A DNA stretch of 8,064 nucleotides. Source: Anaerolineaceae bacterium (GTDB taxonomy: Bacteria; Chloroflexota; Anaerolineae; Anaerolineales; Anaerolineaceae). This document shows positions 1 through 6,186 of this stretch, one piece after another. Numbering within the stretch: position 1 is the stretch's first letter; the number at the start of each line of letters is the position of its first letter. A program made the position numbers and the translations under genes. Under the pieces are notes generated by a model. That model saw only the letters and a program-made list of their open reading frames with translations, searched no databases and was not told the origin of the DNA. Location of the stretch: the NCBI GenBank assembly GCA_021107195.1, contig JAIOTF010000396.1:1-8064 (forward strand), given 5' to 3'.

Positions 1-71
1 TTACTGACAAGTTCCCTTCCTATCACTCTTCAATTGTTAAGGTGCCGCCCAGCCTCCCCTGCTTCCCGTAT

Positions 72-114
72 AAAAAGCCCCGATGTCCCCTTCCCAGGGT
101 CTCTTCATCGGCGC
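72..114 (-). terminator. Candidate Rho-independent terminator or attenuator (leftward)
   Basis: On the minus strand, the arms at 114-106 and 85-77 pair over nine positions with one mismatch (C79 opposite C112 in plus-strand terms), and the run TTTTT at 76-72 follows directly. The 20-nt loop contains its own four-pair stem (CCCT 88-91 with AGGG 96-99). It lies about 90 nt downstream of the proximal leftward promoter, so it could end a small RNA or act as an attenuator. The T run is short and the loop large, which lowers confidence. Confidence 0.42.
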
Positions 115-205
115 TCTCTCAGCGATCTCCATAGTATTATGACTGGAATTATTAATGATTTGCCTACAATGCAGGCAAAACCTGTCTCGCTCGTTTTTGA
201 ACGAG
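72..205 (-). ncRNA. Candidate leftward small RNA or attenuated leader, about 134 nt
   Basis: The transcript is inferred from a near-consensus promoter (TTGACA, 17 bp, TACAAT) with an expected start near 205 and a terminator-like hairpin ending at 72. The predicted RNA opens with a six-pair hairpin (CTCGTT-CAAA-AACGAG, 205-190). A seven-pair stem follows (TTTGCCT 159-165 with AGGCAAA 173-179 in plus-strand letters), then an AU-rich linker and the terminator hairpin. I do not recognise an Rfam family. A T-box was considered, but the GGGTGGNACCGCG antiterminator core is not present. It could equally be the 5' leader of a gene left of the window. Confidence 0.35.
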
Positions 206-211
206 GGAATA

Positions 212-240
212 ATTGTATCCGCTTTCATTTCTACTGTCAA
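212..240 (-). promoter_or_regulatory. Strong sigma-70-type promoter, proximal copy, leftward
   Basis: On the minus strand the -35 is TTGACA (240-235), the spacer is exactly 17 bp (234-218) and the -10 is TACAAT (217-212). This is five of six at -10 and six of six at -35. The expected start is near 205, the first base of a hairpin stem. The 12-mer AATCGCTTGACA that contains the -35 (plus-strand 235-246) is repeated exactly in the distal promoter, as is a GCGG just upstream of the -10. Confidence 0.7.
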
Positions 241-315
241 GCGATTTGTCAACCTGATTTCTGTTTTCAGAAAACTTGTTGATATTTCATTGCTTGCTGC
301 GGATCAAATTATTAT

Positions 316-354
316 CGGTTTGCCCTGTCGGGCGAAACCGCCATTTCTCAATGG
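316..354 (-). other. Two abutting hairpins at the start of the distal leftward transcript
   Basis: In minus-strand order, stem one is CCATT-GAGA-AATGG (354-341, a GNRA-type tetraloop). Stem two (340-316) is CGGTTT and GCCC pairing across a GACA loop with GGGC and AAACCG, ten pairs with one bulged base. No unpaired base separates them, so they could stack coaxially. They start at the predicted transcription start, where a 5'-terminal stem would protect the RNA or present a binding surface. The proximal transcript has the same order of a small stem then a larger stem. Confidence 0.5.
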
Positions 355-361
355 CTTGACG

Positions 362-389
362 ATTCTACCGCAATTTAACGATATGTCAA
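362..389 (-). promoter_or_regulatory. Strong sigma-70-type promoter, distal copy, leftward
   Basis: On the minus strand the -35 is TTGACA (389-384), the spacer is 16 bp and the -10 is TAGAAT (367-362). The expected start is near 354, again the first base of a hairpin stem. It lies 65 bp beyond the sua5 stop codon and points the same way, so it drives whatever lies to the left rather than sua5. With the copy at 212-240 it forms a tandem promoter pair. Confidence 0.62.
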
Positions 390-437
390 GCGATTCCTGA
401 AAATTGGTTAAATCAAATCAACAAAGCCCAAAATACC

Positions 438-468
438 AAAAAAAAACGGTTGTTCTAGGAACTCGATT
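438..468 (-). terminator. Weak candidate terminator after sua5
   Basis: On the minus strand a four-pair stem (GTTC-CTA-GAAC) spans the sua5 stop codon and is followed five bases later by a run of nine T (446-438). The T run is convincing but the stem is short, so this may only be a partial termination site. No better terminator lies between sua5 and the leftward promoters. Confidence 0.28.
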
Positions 469-1519
469 CTACCTGCACCAGACGGCTGGCCGCCCGCTGC
501 AATCGGTCCAGAATTGCCAGTCCAAGTCCCTCAACCCCAAAATCCCGGGCCAGGATCACATCCATACCGCTTTCATCCAGCCCCCGCAAACCAGCATAAA
601 GATTGCGAGCAATCTGCAGTGCGTCCCCTGCCGAACCGATGGATTTCACTGCTGCCCCCGACCCGGTAAAAGCGATTTGGTCTTCCTCGGCGACCAATAC
701 CCCAACCCGTTCACCTTGCTGTAAATACAATTCAGCTTCTTGCCGCATGCGCTGGATCACTGCCTGCGTATCTGCCCCTTGAAACAAAATCAATGTTGCC
801 CGCGGTGCATAATGACGTGACATCATCCCGGGAGATGGCAGCGGCTTTTTCTCCACTTCAGCAGCAGTCCCATCAAAAACATCAACTTTCCCCAACACGC
901 CCTGCAGTGCCTCACGCGAGACACCCCCCGGCCGCAGGATGCGAGCAGGCAGCACCGAAATATCCAGCACAGTGGACTCGACCCCGATCGTGGGGCTGCC
1001 ACCATCCAGGATCATGTCGATGCGGCCTTCCAGGTCAGTGAAAACATGCCGAGCGGCAGTTGGGCTGGTGAAGCCAAAGCGATTGGCCGAAGGTGCCGCG
1101 ATCGGTACACCAGATGCCTGCAATAAAGCTATCGCCACCGGATGGGATGGCACACGCACCGCCACCGTATCCAGGCCGGCAGTTACCCCTCTGGGTAGAT
1201 CGTCGTGCCGTGGGAAAATGATCGTCAACGGCCCGGGCCAGAAAGCCTGTGCCAGTTGGCGGGCTGTCTCTGGAATCTGCCGAACAACCCGCGGCAGATC
1301 ATCTACCGATGCCAGATGCACGATCAAGGGATCCTCAGTGGGCCGCTCTTTGGCGACAAAGATACTTGCCACAGCCTCCGGGTCCAGGGCATTGGCGCCC
1401 AACCCATACACCGTTTCCGTGGGAAAAGCAACCAGGCCGCCAGCGCGGATCACAGCCGCTGCTTCGGCAATCAAATCAGGCTCAGGCGCCTGCGGGTTTA
1501 CGATCAAAATGCGTGTCAT
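455..1519 (-). CDS. sua5: Threonylcarbamoyl-AMP synthase, long Sua5 type
   Basis: This enzyme makes L-threonylcarbamoyladenylate from threonine, bicarbonate and ATP in the cytoplasm. It is the first step of the t6A37 modification of tRNAs that read ANN codons. The 354-residue product has the two-part Sua5 layout. The YrdC catalytic domain covers roughly residues 10-205, with FPTETVYGLG at 32-41, KERP at 57-60 and the SAN motif at 144-146. The conserved linker SPGMMSRHYAP follows at 229-239, then the C-terminal Sua5 domain to the end. Short TsaC proteins lack that second domain. I chose the ATG at 1519 because the frame upstream of it (to 1615) shows no family resemblance and the protein then starts right before the YrdC fold; AGGATAAG lies about 9-11 bases upstream. 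It diverges from the VanW gene and is probably monocistronic. Confidence 0.95.
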   Translation of the reverse strand: MTRILIVNPQAPEPDLIAEAAAVIRAGGLVAFPTETVYGLGANALDPEAVASIFVAKERPTEDPLIVHLASVDDLPRVVRQIPETARQLAQAFWPGPLTIIFPRHDDLPRGVTAGLDTVAVRVPSHPVAIALLQASGVPIAAPSANRFGFTSPTAARHVFTDLEGRIDMILDGGSPTIGVESTVLDISVLPARILRPGGVSREALQGVLGKVDVFDGTAAEVEKKPLPSPGMMSRHYAPRATLILFQGADTQAVIQRMRQEAELYLQQGERVGVLVAEEDQIAFTGSGAAVKSIGSAGDALQIARNLYAGLRGLDESGMDVILARDFGVEGLGLAILDRLQRAASRLVQVESSS

Positions 1520-1561
1520 CAAAAATCTTATCCTGTCATACGTGGTCTGCGAAACAAACCT

Positions 1562-1567
1562 AGCATA
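1562..1567 (-). promoter_or_regulatory. Possible extended -10 promoter for sua5
   Basis: On the minus strand TG-G-TATGCT gives an extended -10 whose hexamer covers 1567-1562. It predicts a start near 1555 and a leader of about 36 nt. No good -35 sits 16-18 bp upstream, so this is only a best guess within the 161-bp divergent intergenic region. Confidence 0.3.
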
Positions 1568-1664
1568 CCATAACTTGAAACAGTCACCAGCAGTACTTCT
1601 CGAATCACGCTGCACCTTTTTAATGAAGCAAAGCCCCTTTGCAAGCAGTGATTCCGTCCCTGAA

Positions 1665-1673
1665 TGATATAAT
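1665..1673 (+). promoter_or_regulatory. Extended -10 promoter for the VanW gene, probably leaderless mRNA
   Basis: TGATATAAT is a perfect extended -10 (TG-N-TATAAT). Only seven bases separate the hexamer from the ATG at 1681, so the predicted start falls on or beside the A of the start codon. There is no Shine-Dalgarno sequence before this ATG, as expected for leaderless translation. No clear -35 is visible, which extended -10 promoters tolerate. Confidence 0.6.
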
Positions 1674-1680
1674 TTCTATC

Positions 1681-3558
1681 ATGACCAATATCACCCGAAA
1701 AGGCAAAGGTGCTTCAACTACCCTGGAGCAGGCAGTCCTGGCGGCTGCCCTTGGCCTGGCACTCTTCATCATTCTGACCTTGATTGTATTCCTCGGTTTC
1801 CAGTTACTGCATCTCGGCCGGGTATATCCCGGTGTATCCGTCGGCGGGGTGGGCCTCGGCGGCCAGACCCAAAGCAAAGCCACCGCAACCCTTGCCACCC
1901 AACTCACCTACACCGAACAGGGACGCATCCTATTGGTCGATCAGGACAATACCTGGGCCGCAACCCCTGGTCAACTGGGTCTTTTCCTGGATCCGCAAAC
2001 CTCAACCCAGCAAGCCTATCAGATTGGGCGCAGCGGCAGTCTCGGGCAGCGCATCTCTGATCAGTTTAACGGGCTCCGCCAGGGCCACCAGCTTATGCCA
2101 AATTTTGTCTTCGACCAGCGTTTAGCGTTCCAATACCTCTCCACCCTTGCCAGCCAACACATCGACCGCCCGGTCATAGAACCCAGCCTGAGCATTAAAG
2201 GCACCCAGGTGATCATCCATCCCGGCCAATCCGGCCGTCAACTGGATATCAACGCCGCCCTTGAAACCATTAGCGCCCAAATGGAAACCCAGCAAGATGG
2301 CCTGATTACCTTGCCGGTGGTCGAACCCGATCCTGTTATTCTGAAGGTGGAGCAGCAAGCCGAATTAGCACGCAACATCCTCAGCCAACCTTTGACCCTG
2401 AGCATGCCCCCTGGTGAAACAGACCAGCTTGGCCCGTGGACTTTCCAGCCGGAAGATCTGGCCAGTATGCTCATCTTCCAACGCGTAGACGACGATAGTT
2501 CATATTATCAAGTCAGTCTCAATTACCGCATTCTGAATGATTTCCTCATCCGTCTGGCGCCCTCCCTGCAAAAAGACGACCAGAGCACACGTTTTATCTT
2601 CAATGACGACACCCGTCAACTGGAGATCATCGAGCAGGCCGTGGTCGGCCGCACCCTGGACCTGCAAACCAGCATTGACGACATTCAACAGGGCGTGGTG
2701 GAATTGCAGCACAACATTCCCCTGACCTTCTTCTACACCAACCCGCCAGTAACCGACGAAGCCACGACCAGCAGTCTGGGCATCACCGAGCTGATACACG
2801 CCGAAACCTCCTATTTCTACGGCTCCAGCGCCGCCCGCATTTTTAACATCGCTCTGGCTTCCAGTAAAATGCACGGCGTGCTCATCGCACCCGGCGAGAC
2901 CTTCTCAATGGGCAGTCAATTGGGCGAGGTCAGCGAAGAAACCGGATACCAGGAAGGCCTGATCATCTTTGGCGACAGCACGATCGAAGGCGTGGGCGGC
3001 GGCGTGTGTCAGGTCAGCACCACCCTTTTCCGCACCGCTTTTTTCGCCGGTTTTCCCATCCCTGAGCGTTATTCACACGCCTACCGCGTTTCCTATTACG
3101 AGAAGAATGCCGCTAACCAGATCAACCCCGACCTGGCTGGTTTGGACGCTACGGTTTTTGTGCCCGTCATTGATCTTAAATTCACCAACGATACCCCCTA
3201 CTGGCTGTTGATGGAAACGTACGTCAACGAAGCCTCCCGCAAGCTCACCTGGAAATTCTATTCCACCAAAGACGGGCGGGTTGTGGATTGGTACACCACC
3301 GGGCCGATCAATATTGTCGAAGCGCCCAAATCTGTCTATCGTGAAAACCCGGAACTTGAAAAAGGAAAGGTGGAACAGGTCGACTGGGAAGCCGACGGCG
3401 CAGATGTAAGCGTGGAGCGCACCGTATACAAGGATGGCGAAATCCTTTTCCAGGATACCTTCAACACCCATTACGAACCCTGGCGGGCTATCTATGAATA
3501 CGGCCCGGGCACAGAGGGCATGCCGCCCGAAGATGCCGAAGACGAAGAGGAAGACTGA
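1681..3558 (+). CDS. VanW family protein with YoaR-like peptidoglycan-binding repeats
   Basis: This is a membrane-anchored envelope protein of 625 residues. A basic N-terminus precedes one hydrophobic helix (about 18-43), placing the rest outside the membrane. Two YoaR/PG_binding_4-like repeats follow at about 128-215 and 224-345, then the VanW domain at about 366-510. That domain has GETFS, the signature GVGGGVCQVSTTLF starting at residue 437 (Cys443), and the following RYSHAYRVSYY. A G5-like segment (about 563-607) precedes a very acidic tail. VanW is named from vancomycin-resistance clusters, but its biochemistry is unsettled and nothing here suggests resistance. A cell-wall-associated role is inferred from the domains. 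The ATG at 1681 is preferred over an in-frame TTG at 1639 because the promoter -10 lies between them. The glycosyltransferase gene begins 11 bp downstream, suggesting an operon. Confidence 0.92.
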   Translation: MTNITRKGKGASTTLEQAVLAAALGLALFIILTLIVFLGFQLLHLGRVYPGVSVGGVGLGGQTQSKATATLATQLTYTEQGRILLVDQDNTWAATPGQLGLFLDPQTSTQQAYQIGRSGSLGQRISDQFNGLRQGHQLMPNFVFDQRLAFQYLSTLASQHIDRPVIEPSLSIKGTQVIIHPGQSGRQLDINAALETISAQMETQQDGLITLPVVEPDPVILKVEQQAELARNILSQPLTLSMPPGETDQLGPWTFQPEDLASMLIFQRVDDDSSYYQVSLNYRILNDFLIRLAPSLQKDDQSTRFIFNDDTRQLEIIEQAVVGRTLDLQTSIDDIQQGVVELQHNIPLTFFYTNPPVTDEATTSSLGITELIHAETSYFYGSSAARIFNIALASSKMHGVLIAPGETFSMGSQLGEVSEETGYQEGLIIFGDSTIEGVGGGVCQVSTTLFRTAFFAGFPIPERYSHAYRVSYYEKNAANQINPDLAGLDATVFVPVIDLKFTNDTPYWLLMETYVNEASRKLTWKFYSTKDGRVVDWYTTGPINIVEAPKSVYRENPELEKGKVEQVDWEADGADVSVERTVYKDGEILFQDTFNTHYEPWRAIYEYGPGTEGMPPEDAEDEEED

Positions 3559-3569
3559 GCACCCACAGC

Positions 3570-3881
3570 ATGGACACGGAACAAGCCGCCCCAATCTCCC
3601 CCGAAGATGAACTGCATCTCGACCTGACAGATGTAGATGTTTTGCTGCGCGCTGCCAGCGGAGTTGGTGCGCGGGTCAAGGTCCACCTTGAAGTGCAGTC
3701 CGATGAACACATCCTGCCCGAAGAGCGCACTTTCATCTTCTCCGGGGGCGCATGGCGCGAACAACTTCCCCTGCGCCCCCGCTTGCAGCAGCTATGGGAG
3801 AAATTCCGCGTCTGGCTCACCTGGGAAAAAGCCCTGCTGGGGCTGGCCTTGCTGGTCTACCTGCTTACCCGCTTCATCCGC
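3570..3881 (+). CDS. N-terminal part of a frameshifted GT39-like membrane glycosyltransferase
   Basis: This segment encodes 104 residues: a soluble, charged region of about 85 residues, then the first membrane helix (about 88-103, ALLGLALLVYLLTRFI). Coding character then jumps to another frame. This frame stays open to 4118, but its product past 3881 is Ser/Thr/Pro-rich and unlike a membrane enzyme, while the overlapping frame suddenly shows the first-loop motif HFFTDEA. The two frames therefore look like one gene that has lost a base, or more in a non-multiple of three, near 3881. The start ATG lies 11 bp after the VanW stop with no clear Shine-Dalgarno, consistent with coupling. I do not recognise the soluble N-terminal region. 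A separate small membrane protein is possible but less likely. Confidence 0.6.
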
Positions 3882-5800
3882 ACTTCTTCACCGATGAAGC
3901 CGTTCAAACTTTACTTGCCAGTGATCTCGTACGGGACGGATTCAAGGGCTACGACGGCATCCTTCTGCCAACGTATTTCTCCAACTATGGCAAGTACAGC
4001 CTGGGCACCAGCGTTTATCTCCAGCTCATCCCCTACCTGCTCTTTGGGCGCAGCATCTGGGTCACGCGTGCCACCGCCGCCCTGGCGACCCTCCTCGCGG
4101 CAGGCAGCCTGTATTTAATTCTCAAAAAAGTATTTCACAGCACCTCTCCCTGGCTGGGCATCCTCATCCTCGCGGCAACGCCCGTCTGGTTTCTGCATTC
4201 CCGCACGGCTTTTGAAACCTGCCTTGCTTCCAGTTTCTACGCCGCCTTCCTTTACTTTTACCTGCGCTATCGCACCGACCGGCCACAGCACCTTTATCCG
4301 GCTGTGGCTGTGGCTGCCCTGGCGTTTTACAGCTATAACCCCACCCGCGTCGTGGTAGCGCTGACTGCCGTGCTCCTGTTGATTTCCGACTTCCGCTATC
4401 ACTGGCAGCAGCGCAAAGTCGTCCTGATCGGGCTGGGGTTAACCGCCCTGCTGGCGCTACCCTATCTGCGTTTCCTCCTCGCCCACCAGGGTGAAAGCTT
4501 CAAACACCTGCAAATGATCGGCTCCTACTGGTTTCAACCCATCTCGATTGGCGAGAAACTGCAACAATTTACGGGTGAATATTCCCAGGGTTTAAATCCC
4601 ATCTACTGGTATTTTCCCAACGACGACGAACTGCCCCGCCATGTAATGAATGGATACGGCCATCTGCTGTGGGCCAGCCTGCCCATCATGCTGGCTGGGT
4701 TGGGGCTCACCCTGCGCAAGATCAAATCCCCTGCACACCGGGCGATCCTGATTGCATTAATTGCCGCACCCAGCGGTGCAGCCCTGGTCGACCTCGGCAC
4801 CACCCGCAGCATGACCATCGTCATCCCGCATGTCCTTTTCTGTGCCCTGGCATTGAGCGCCGGCCTGAACTGGCTGGAAACCCGCCGACACTGGCCGCGT
4901 CTGGCACTCAACCTGTCAATGTTTACCCTGTTAACCATCTTCAGCTTCTGGATGATGAATAATGCCCTGACCGATGGCCCCCTCTGGTATCAGGACTACA
5001 GCCTGACCGGCATGCAATATGGAGCACAGGAAATGTTTGCTGCCGTACAGGAAACCCTGGAACAGCAGCCCGATACTGAAATTTCCGTCTCGCCTTCCTG
5101 GGCCAATGGCAGCGACATCGTTGCCCGCTTCATGCTCGGCGATCCGCCGCCTGTCCTCATGGAAAGCATCTACGGCTATATCGATGATCCAAAAGACCTC
5201 TCGCCAGAGCGCCTCTTTGTGATGATTCCCGAGGAGTATCAAACCGTGTTGGAAAGCGGCAAATTTACTGATATCCAGGTCATGCGCACGCTGCCCTATC
5301 CCAATGGCGACCCGGGATTCTATTTCGTGCATCTGCGCTATGTGGATGATATCGACCAGATATTTGAGGAAGAGCAGCAGGCTTTATATACCCTGCAATC
5401 CACCAGCACGATCTGGAATGATCAGGAAATCGAAGTCCGTTCCCAGGCCTTCGATATGGGCGAAGCGCGCCACCTGTTCGATAACGACCTGCATACCTTC
5501 ATCCGTTCGGCGGCTGCCAACCCGCTCCAGATCCAGTTCACCTTCCCCCAGCCGGTCTCTGTCAGCGCAGTGAACGTATACATCGGCGGCGCACCGACCA
5601 ACATGATCGTCCAGGCCTACGACGCGGATGGCAAACTCCTTGAAACGCTGACCGAATCCTATCCGGGCGTGCCCGACCCGCGCGAGGTCACGCTGAACTT
5701 CAGCGCCCCCCTCCAAGCCGCCGCCCTGCACCTCTCCATCGAAAACGCCGATGAAGCTGCTCCCTCCCACGTGCACGTGTGGGAAATATGGCTGCGTTGA
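3752..5800 (+). CDS. GT39-like (GT-C fold) membrane glycosyltransferase with C-terminal discoidin-like domain, main part
   Basis: This looks like a polytopic GT-C glycosyltransferase of the PMT/ArnT type, which moves a sugar from a polyprenyl-phosphate donor to an acceptor outside the membrane. The recognisable part begins at 3881 with HFFTDEA (Asp48-Glu49 in this frame), the acidic first-loop motif expected near the catalytic site. YGKYSLGTSVYLQ and a series of about ten hydrophobic helices follow, to residue 410 or so. An extracytoplasmic segment comes next, then a beta-rich C-terminal domain (about 550-682, with LFDNDLHTFIR and ending HVHVWEIWLR) like F5/8 type C carbohydrate-binding modules. 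The first 43 codons of this open frame are probably not translated protein, since the real N-terminus lies in the frame starting at 3570. Together they span 3570-5800. Donor and acceptor are unknown. The VanW neighbour suggests an envelope target. Confidence 0.82.
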   Translation: MARTTSPAPPLAAAMGEIPRLAHLGKSPAGAGLAGLPAYPLHPHFFTDEAVQTLLASDLVRDGFKGYDGILLPTYFSNYGKYSLGTSVYLQLIPYLLFGRSIWVTRATAALATLLAAGSLYLILKKVFHSTSPWLGILILAATPVWFLHSRTAFETCLASSFYAAFLYFYLRYRTDRPQHLYPAVAVAALAFYSYNPTRVVVALTAVLLLISDFRYHWQQRKVVLIGLGLTALLALPYLRFLLAHQGESFKHLQMIGSYWFQPISIGEKLQQFTGEYSQGLNPIYWYFPNDDELPRHVMNGYGHLLWASLPIMLAGLGLTLRKIKSPAHRAILIALIAAPSGAALVDLGTTRSMTIVIPHVLFCALALSAGLNWLETRRHWPRLALNLSMFTLLTIFSFWMMNNALTDGPLWYQDYSLTGMQYGAQEMFAAVQETLEQQPDTEISVSPSWANGSDIVARFMLGDPPPVLMESIYGYIDDPKDLSPERLFVMIPEEYQTVLESGKFTDIQVMRTLPYPNGDPGFYFVHLRYVDDIDQIFEEEQQALYTLQSTSTIWNDQEIEVRSQAFDMGEARHLFDNDLHTFIRSAAANPLQIQFTFPQPVSVSAVNVYIGGAPTNMIVQAYDADGKLLETLTESYPGVPDPREVTLNFSAPLQAAALHLSIENADEAAPSHVHVWEIWLR

Positions 5801-5833
5801 CCCCGGGCAAGGTTCACTTCGAGTACAATATCT

Positions 5834-5847
5834 ATATAGAACTATAT
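5834..5847. promoter_or_regulatory. AT-rich inverted repeat upstream of the MoaD-like gene
   Basis: ATATAG-AA-CTATAT is a perfect six-base inverted repeat lying 29 bp before the MoaD-like start. The surrounding 5820-5865 is much AT-richer than the flanking genes, as expected for a promoter. A weak TTCACT (5813-5818), 16 bp, TATAGA (5835-5840) promoter would overlap the repeat, so it could be an operator. The evidence is compositional only. Confidence 0.25.
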
Positions 5848-5876
5848 TTATCCATATTACCCAAAAAGGTGCGGTC

Positions 5877-6128
5877 ATGCATACAATTACCGTTGTACTA
5901 TTCGCCAATTTTCGTGAAGTAACCGGCATCAAAAAATTAGAGCTGGAAATGCCCACCGATGCCACCGTCAGGGACGTCAAGCAGGAACTCCTCAAACGCT
6001 ACCCGCGTCTGCGCACCCATTTCGCCACTATGACCACTGTGGTCAATAAACACAACGTGATCTTAGACGGCGATCTCCTGCCACTCAACGCCGAGCTGAT
6101 GCTCATGCCCCCGCTGGGGGGCGGATAA
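5877..6128 (+). CDS. MoaD/ThiS-family ubiquitin-like sulfur carrier protein
   Basis: This 83-residue protein has the beta-grasp pattern of MoaD/ThiS: a first strand TITVVLFANF (3-12), a helix TVRDVKQELLKRYP (30-43), later strands, and a C-terminal PPLGGG (78-83). In this family an E1-like enzyme adenylates the terminal Gly-Gly, which then carries sulfur as a thiocarboxylate, for molybdopterin, thiamin or other sulfur transfer. This copy ends in three glycines. The ATG at 5877 is chosen because AAGGTG lies five bases upstream and the fold begins there, although the frame is open to 5751. No MoaE, MoeB, ThiF or ThiG partner is in the window, so the pathway cannot be assigned. A free-standing SAMP-like modifier is also possible. 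Confidence 0.88.
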   Translation: MHTITVVLFANFREVTGIKKLELEMPTDATVRDVKQELLKRYPRLRTHFATMTTVVNKHNVILDGDLLPLNAELMLMPPLGGG

Positions 6129-6142
6129 CAACACCCTTGTAG

Positions 6143-6160
6143 TGACGACTTTAGTCGTCA
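6143..6160. repeat. Perfect 8-bp inverted repeat between the MoaD-like and membrane-protein genes
   Basis: TGACGACT and AGTCGTCA flank a TT spacer, giving a perfect palindrome 15 bp after the MoaD-like stop codon. As RNA it would fold to a six- to seven-pair hairpin with no following T run, so a simple terminator is unlikely. Its form resembles short dispersed palindromic units seen in several bacterial genomes. Only one copy is in the window, so dispersion cannot be shown here. Confidence 0.6.
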
Positions 6161-6186
6161 TCACCGAATTCTCATAACCACTCAAT

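Larger units (their letters stand above)
1..454. other. Intergenic region with leftward regulatory signals, no convincing protein gene
   Basis: No open frame here looks like a real protein; the translations are low in information and resemble no family I know. The stretch is AT-richer than its neighbours and dense in hairpins and promoter-like elements, all pointing leftward (minus strand). It holds two tandem sigma-70-type promoters, paired hairpins after each, and a terminator-like hairpin, listed separately. Near the left edge the minus strand reads AGGAAGGGAAC just before a possible TTG start at 10-8, so a leftward gene may begin at the window edge; too little of it is visible to judge. 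The region is most likely the leader of that off-window gene, or a small-RNA locus. Confidence 0.6.

Noticed and set aside
37..132. Minus-strand 31-residue open frame starting MEIAERAPMK
   Set aside because: It lies within the predicted small RNA and overlaps the terminator hairpin, has no ribosome-binding site, and resembles nothing known. A leader peptide cannot be excluded but is unsupported.
40..150. T-box riboswitch on the minus strand (AGAGAGC and GGGCGGCACC segments)
   Set aside because: The antiterminator core GGGTGGNACCGCG is not matched (CGGC replaces TGGN, and no CGCG follows), and no stem I layout with specifier and AG bulge could be drawn.
939..1667. Plus-strand 242-codon open frame opposite sua5
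   Set aside because: It is antisense to the conserved Sua5 coding sequence, and its translation is Arg/Ser/Ala-rich with no family resemblance; a frame shadow.
1639..1680. Upstream TTG start for the VanW gene
   Set aside because: The TATAAT at 1668-1673 lies inside this extension, and the 14 extra residues add nothing conserved.
3860..3890. Programmed ribosomal frameshifting in the glycosyltransferase gene
   Set aside because: No X-XXY-YYZ slippery heptamer or obvious stimulatory stem is visible at the junction; mutation or assembly error is simpler.
5768..5779. CACGTGCACGTG palindrome as an operator
   Set aside because: It encodes the His-Val-His-Val segment at the end of the glycosyltransferase and has no matching second site; probably coincidence of codon use.
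5797..5829. TTGACC ... TACAAT promoter for the MoaD-like gene
   Set aside because: The spacer is 21 bp, too long for a sigma-70 promoter.
5384..5995. Minus-strand 203-codon open frame opposite the glycosyltransferase C-terminus and MoaD-like start
   Set aside because: It crosses two well-supported genes antisense and shows no domain; a frame shadow.
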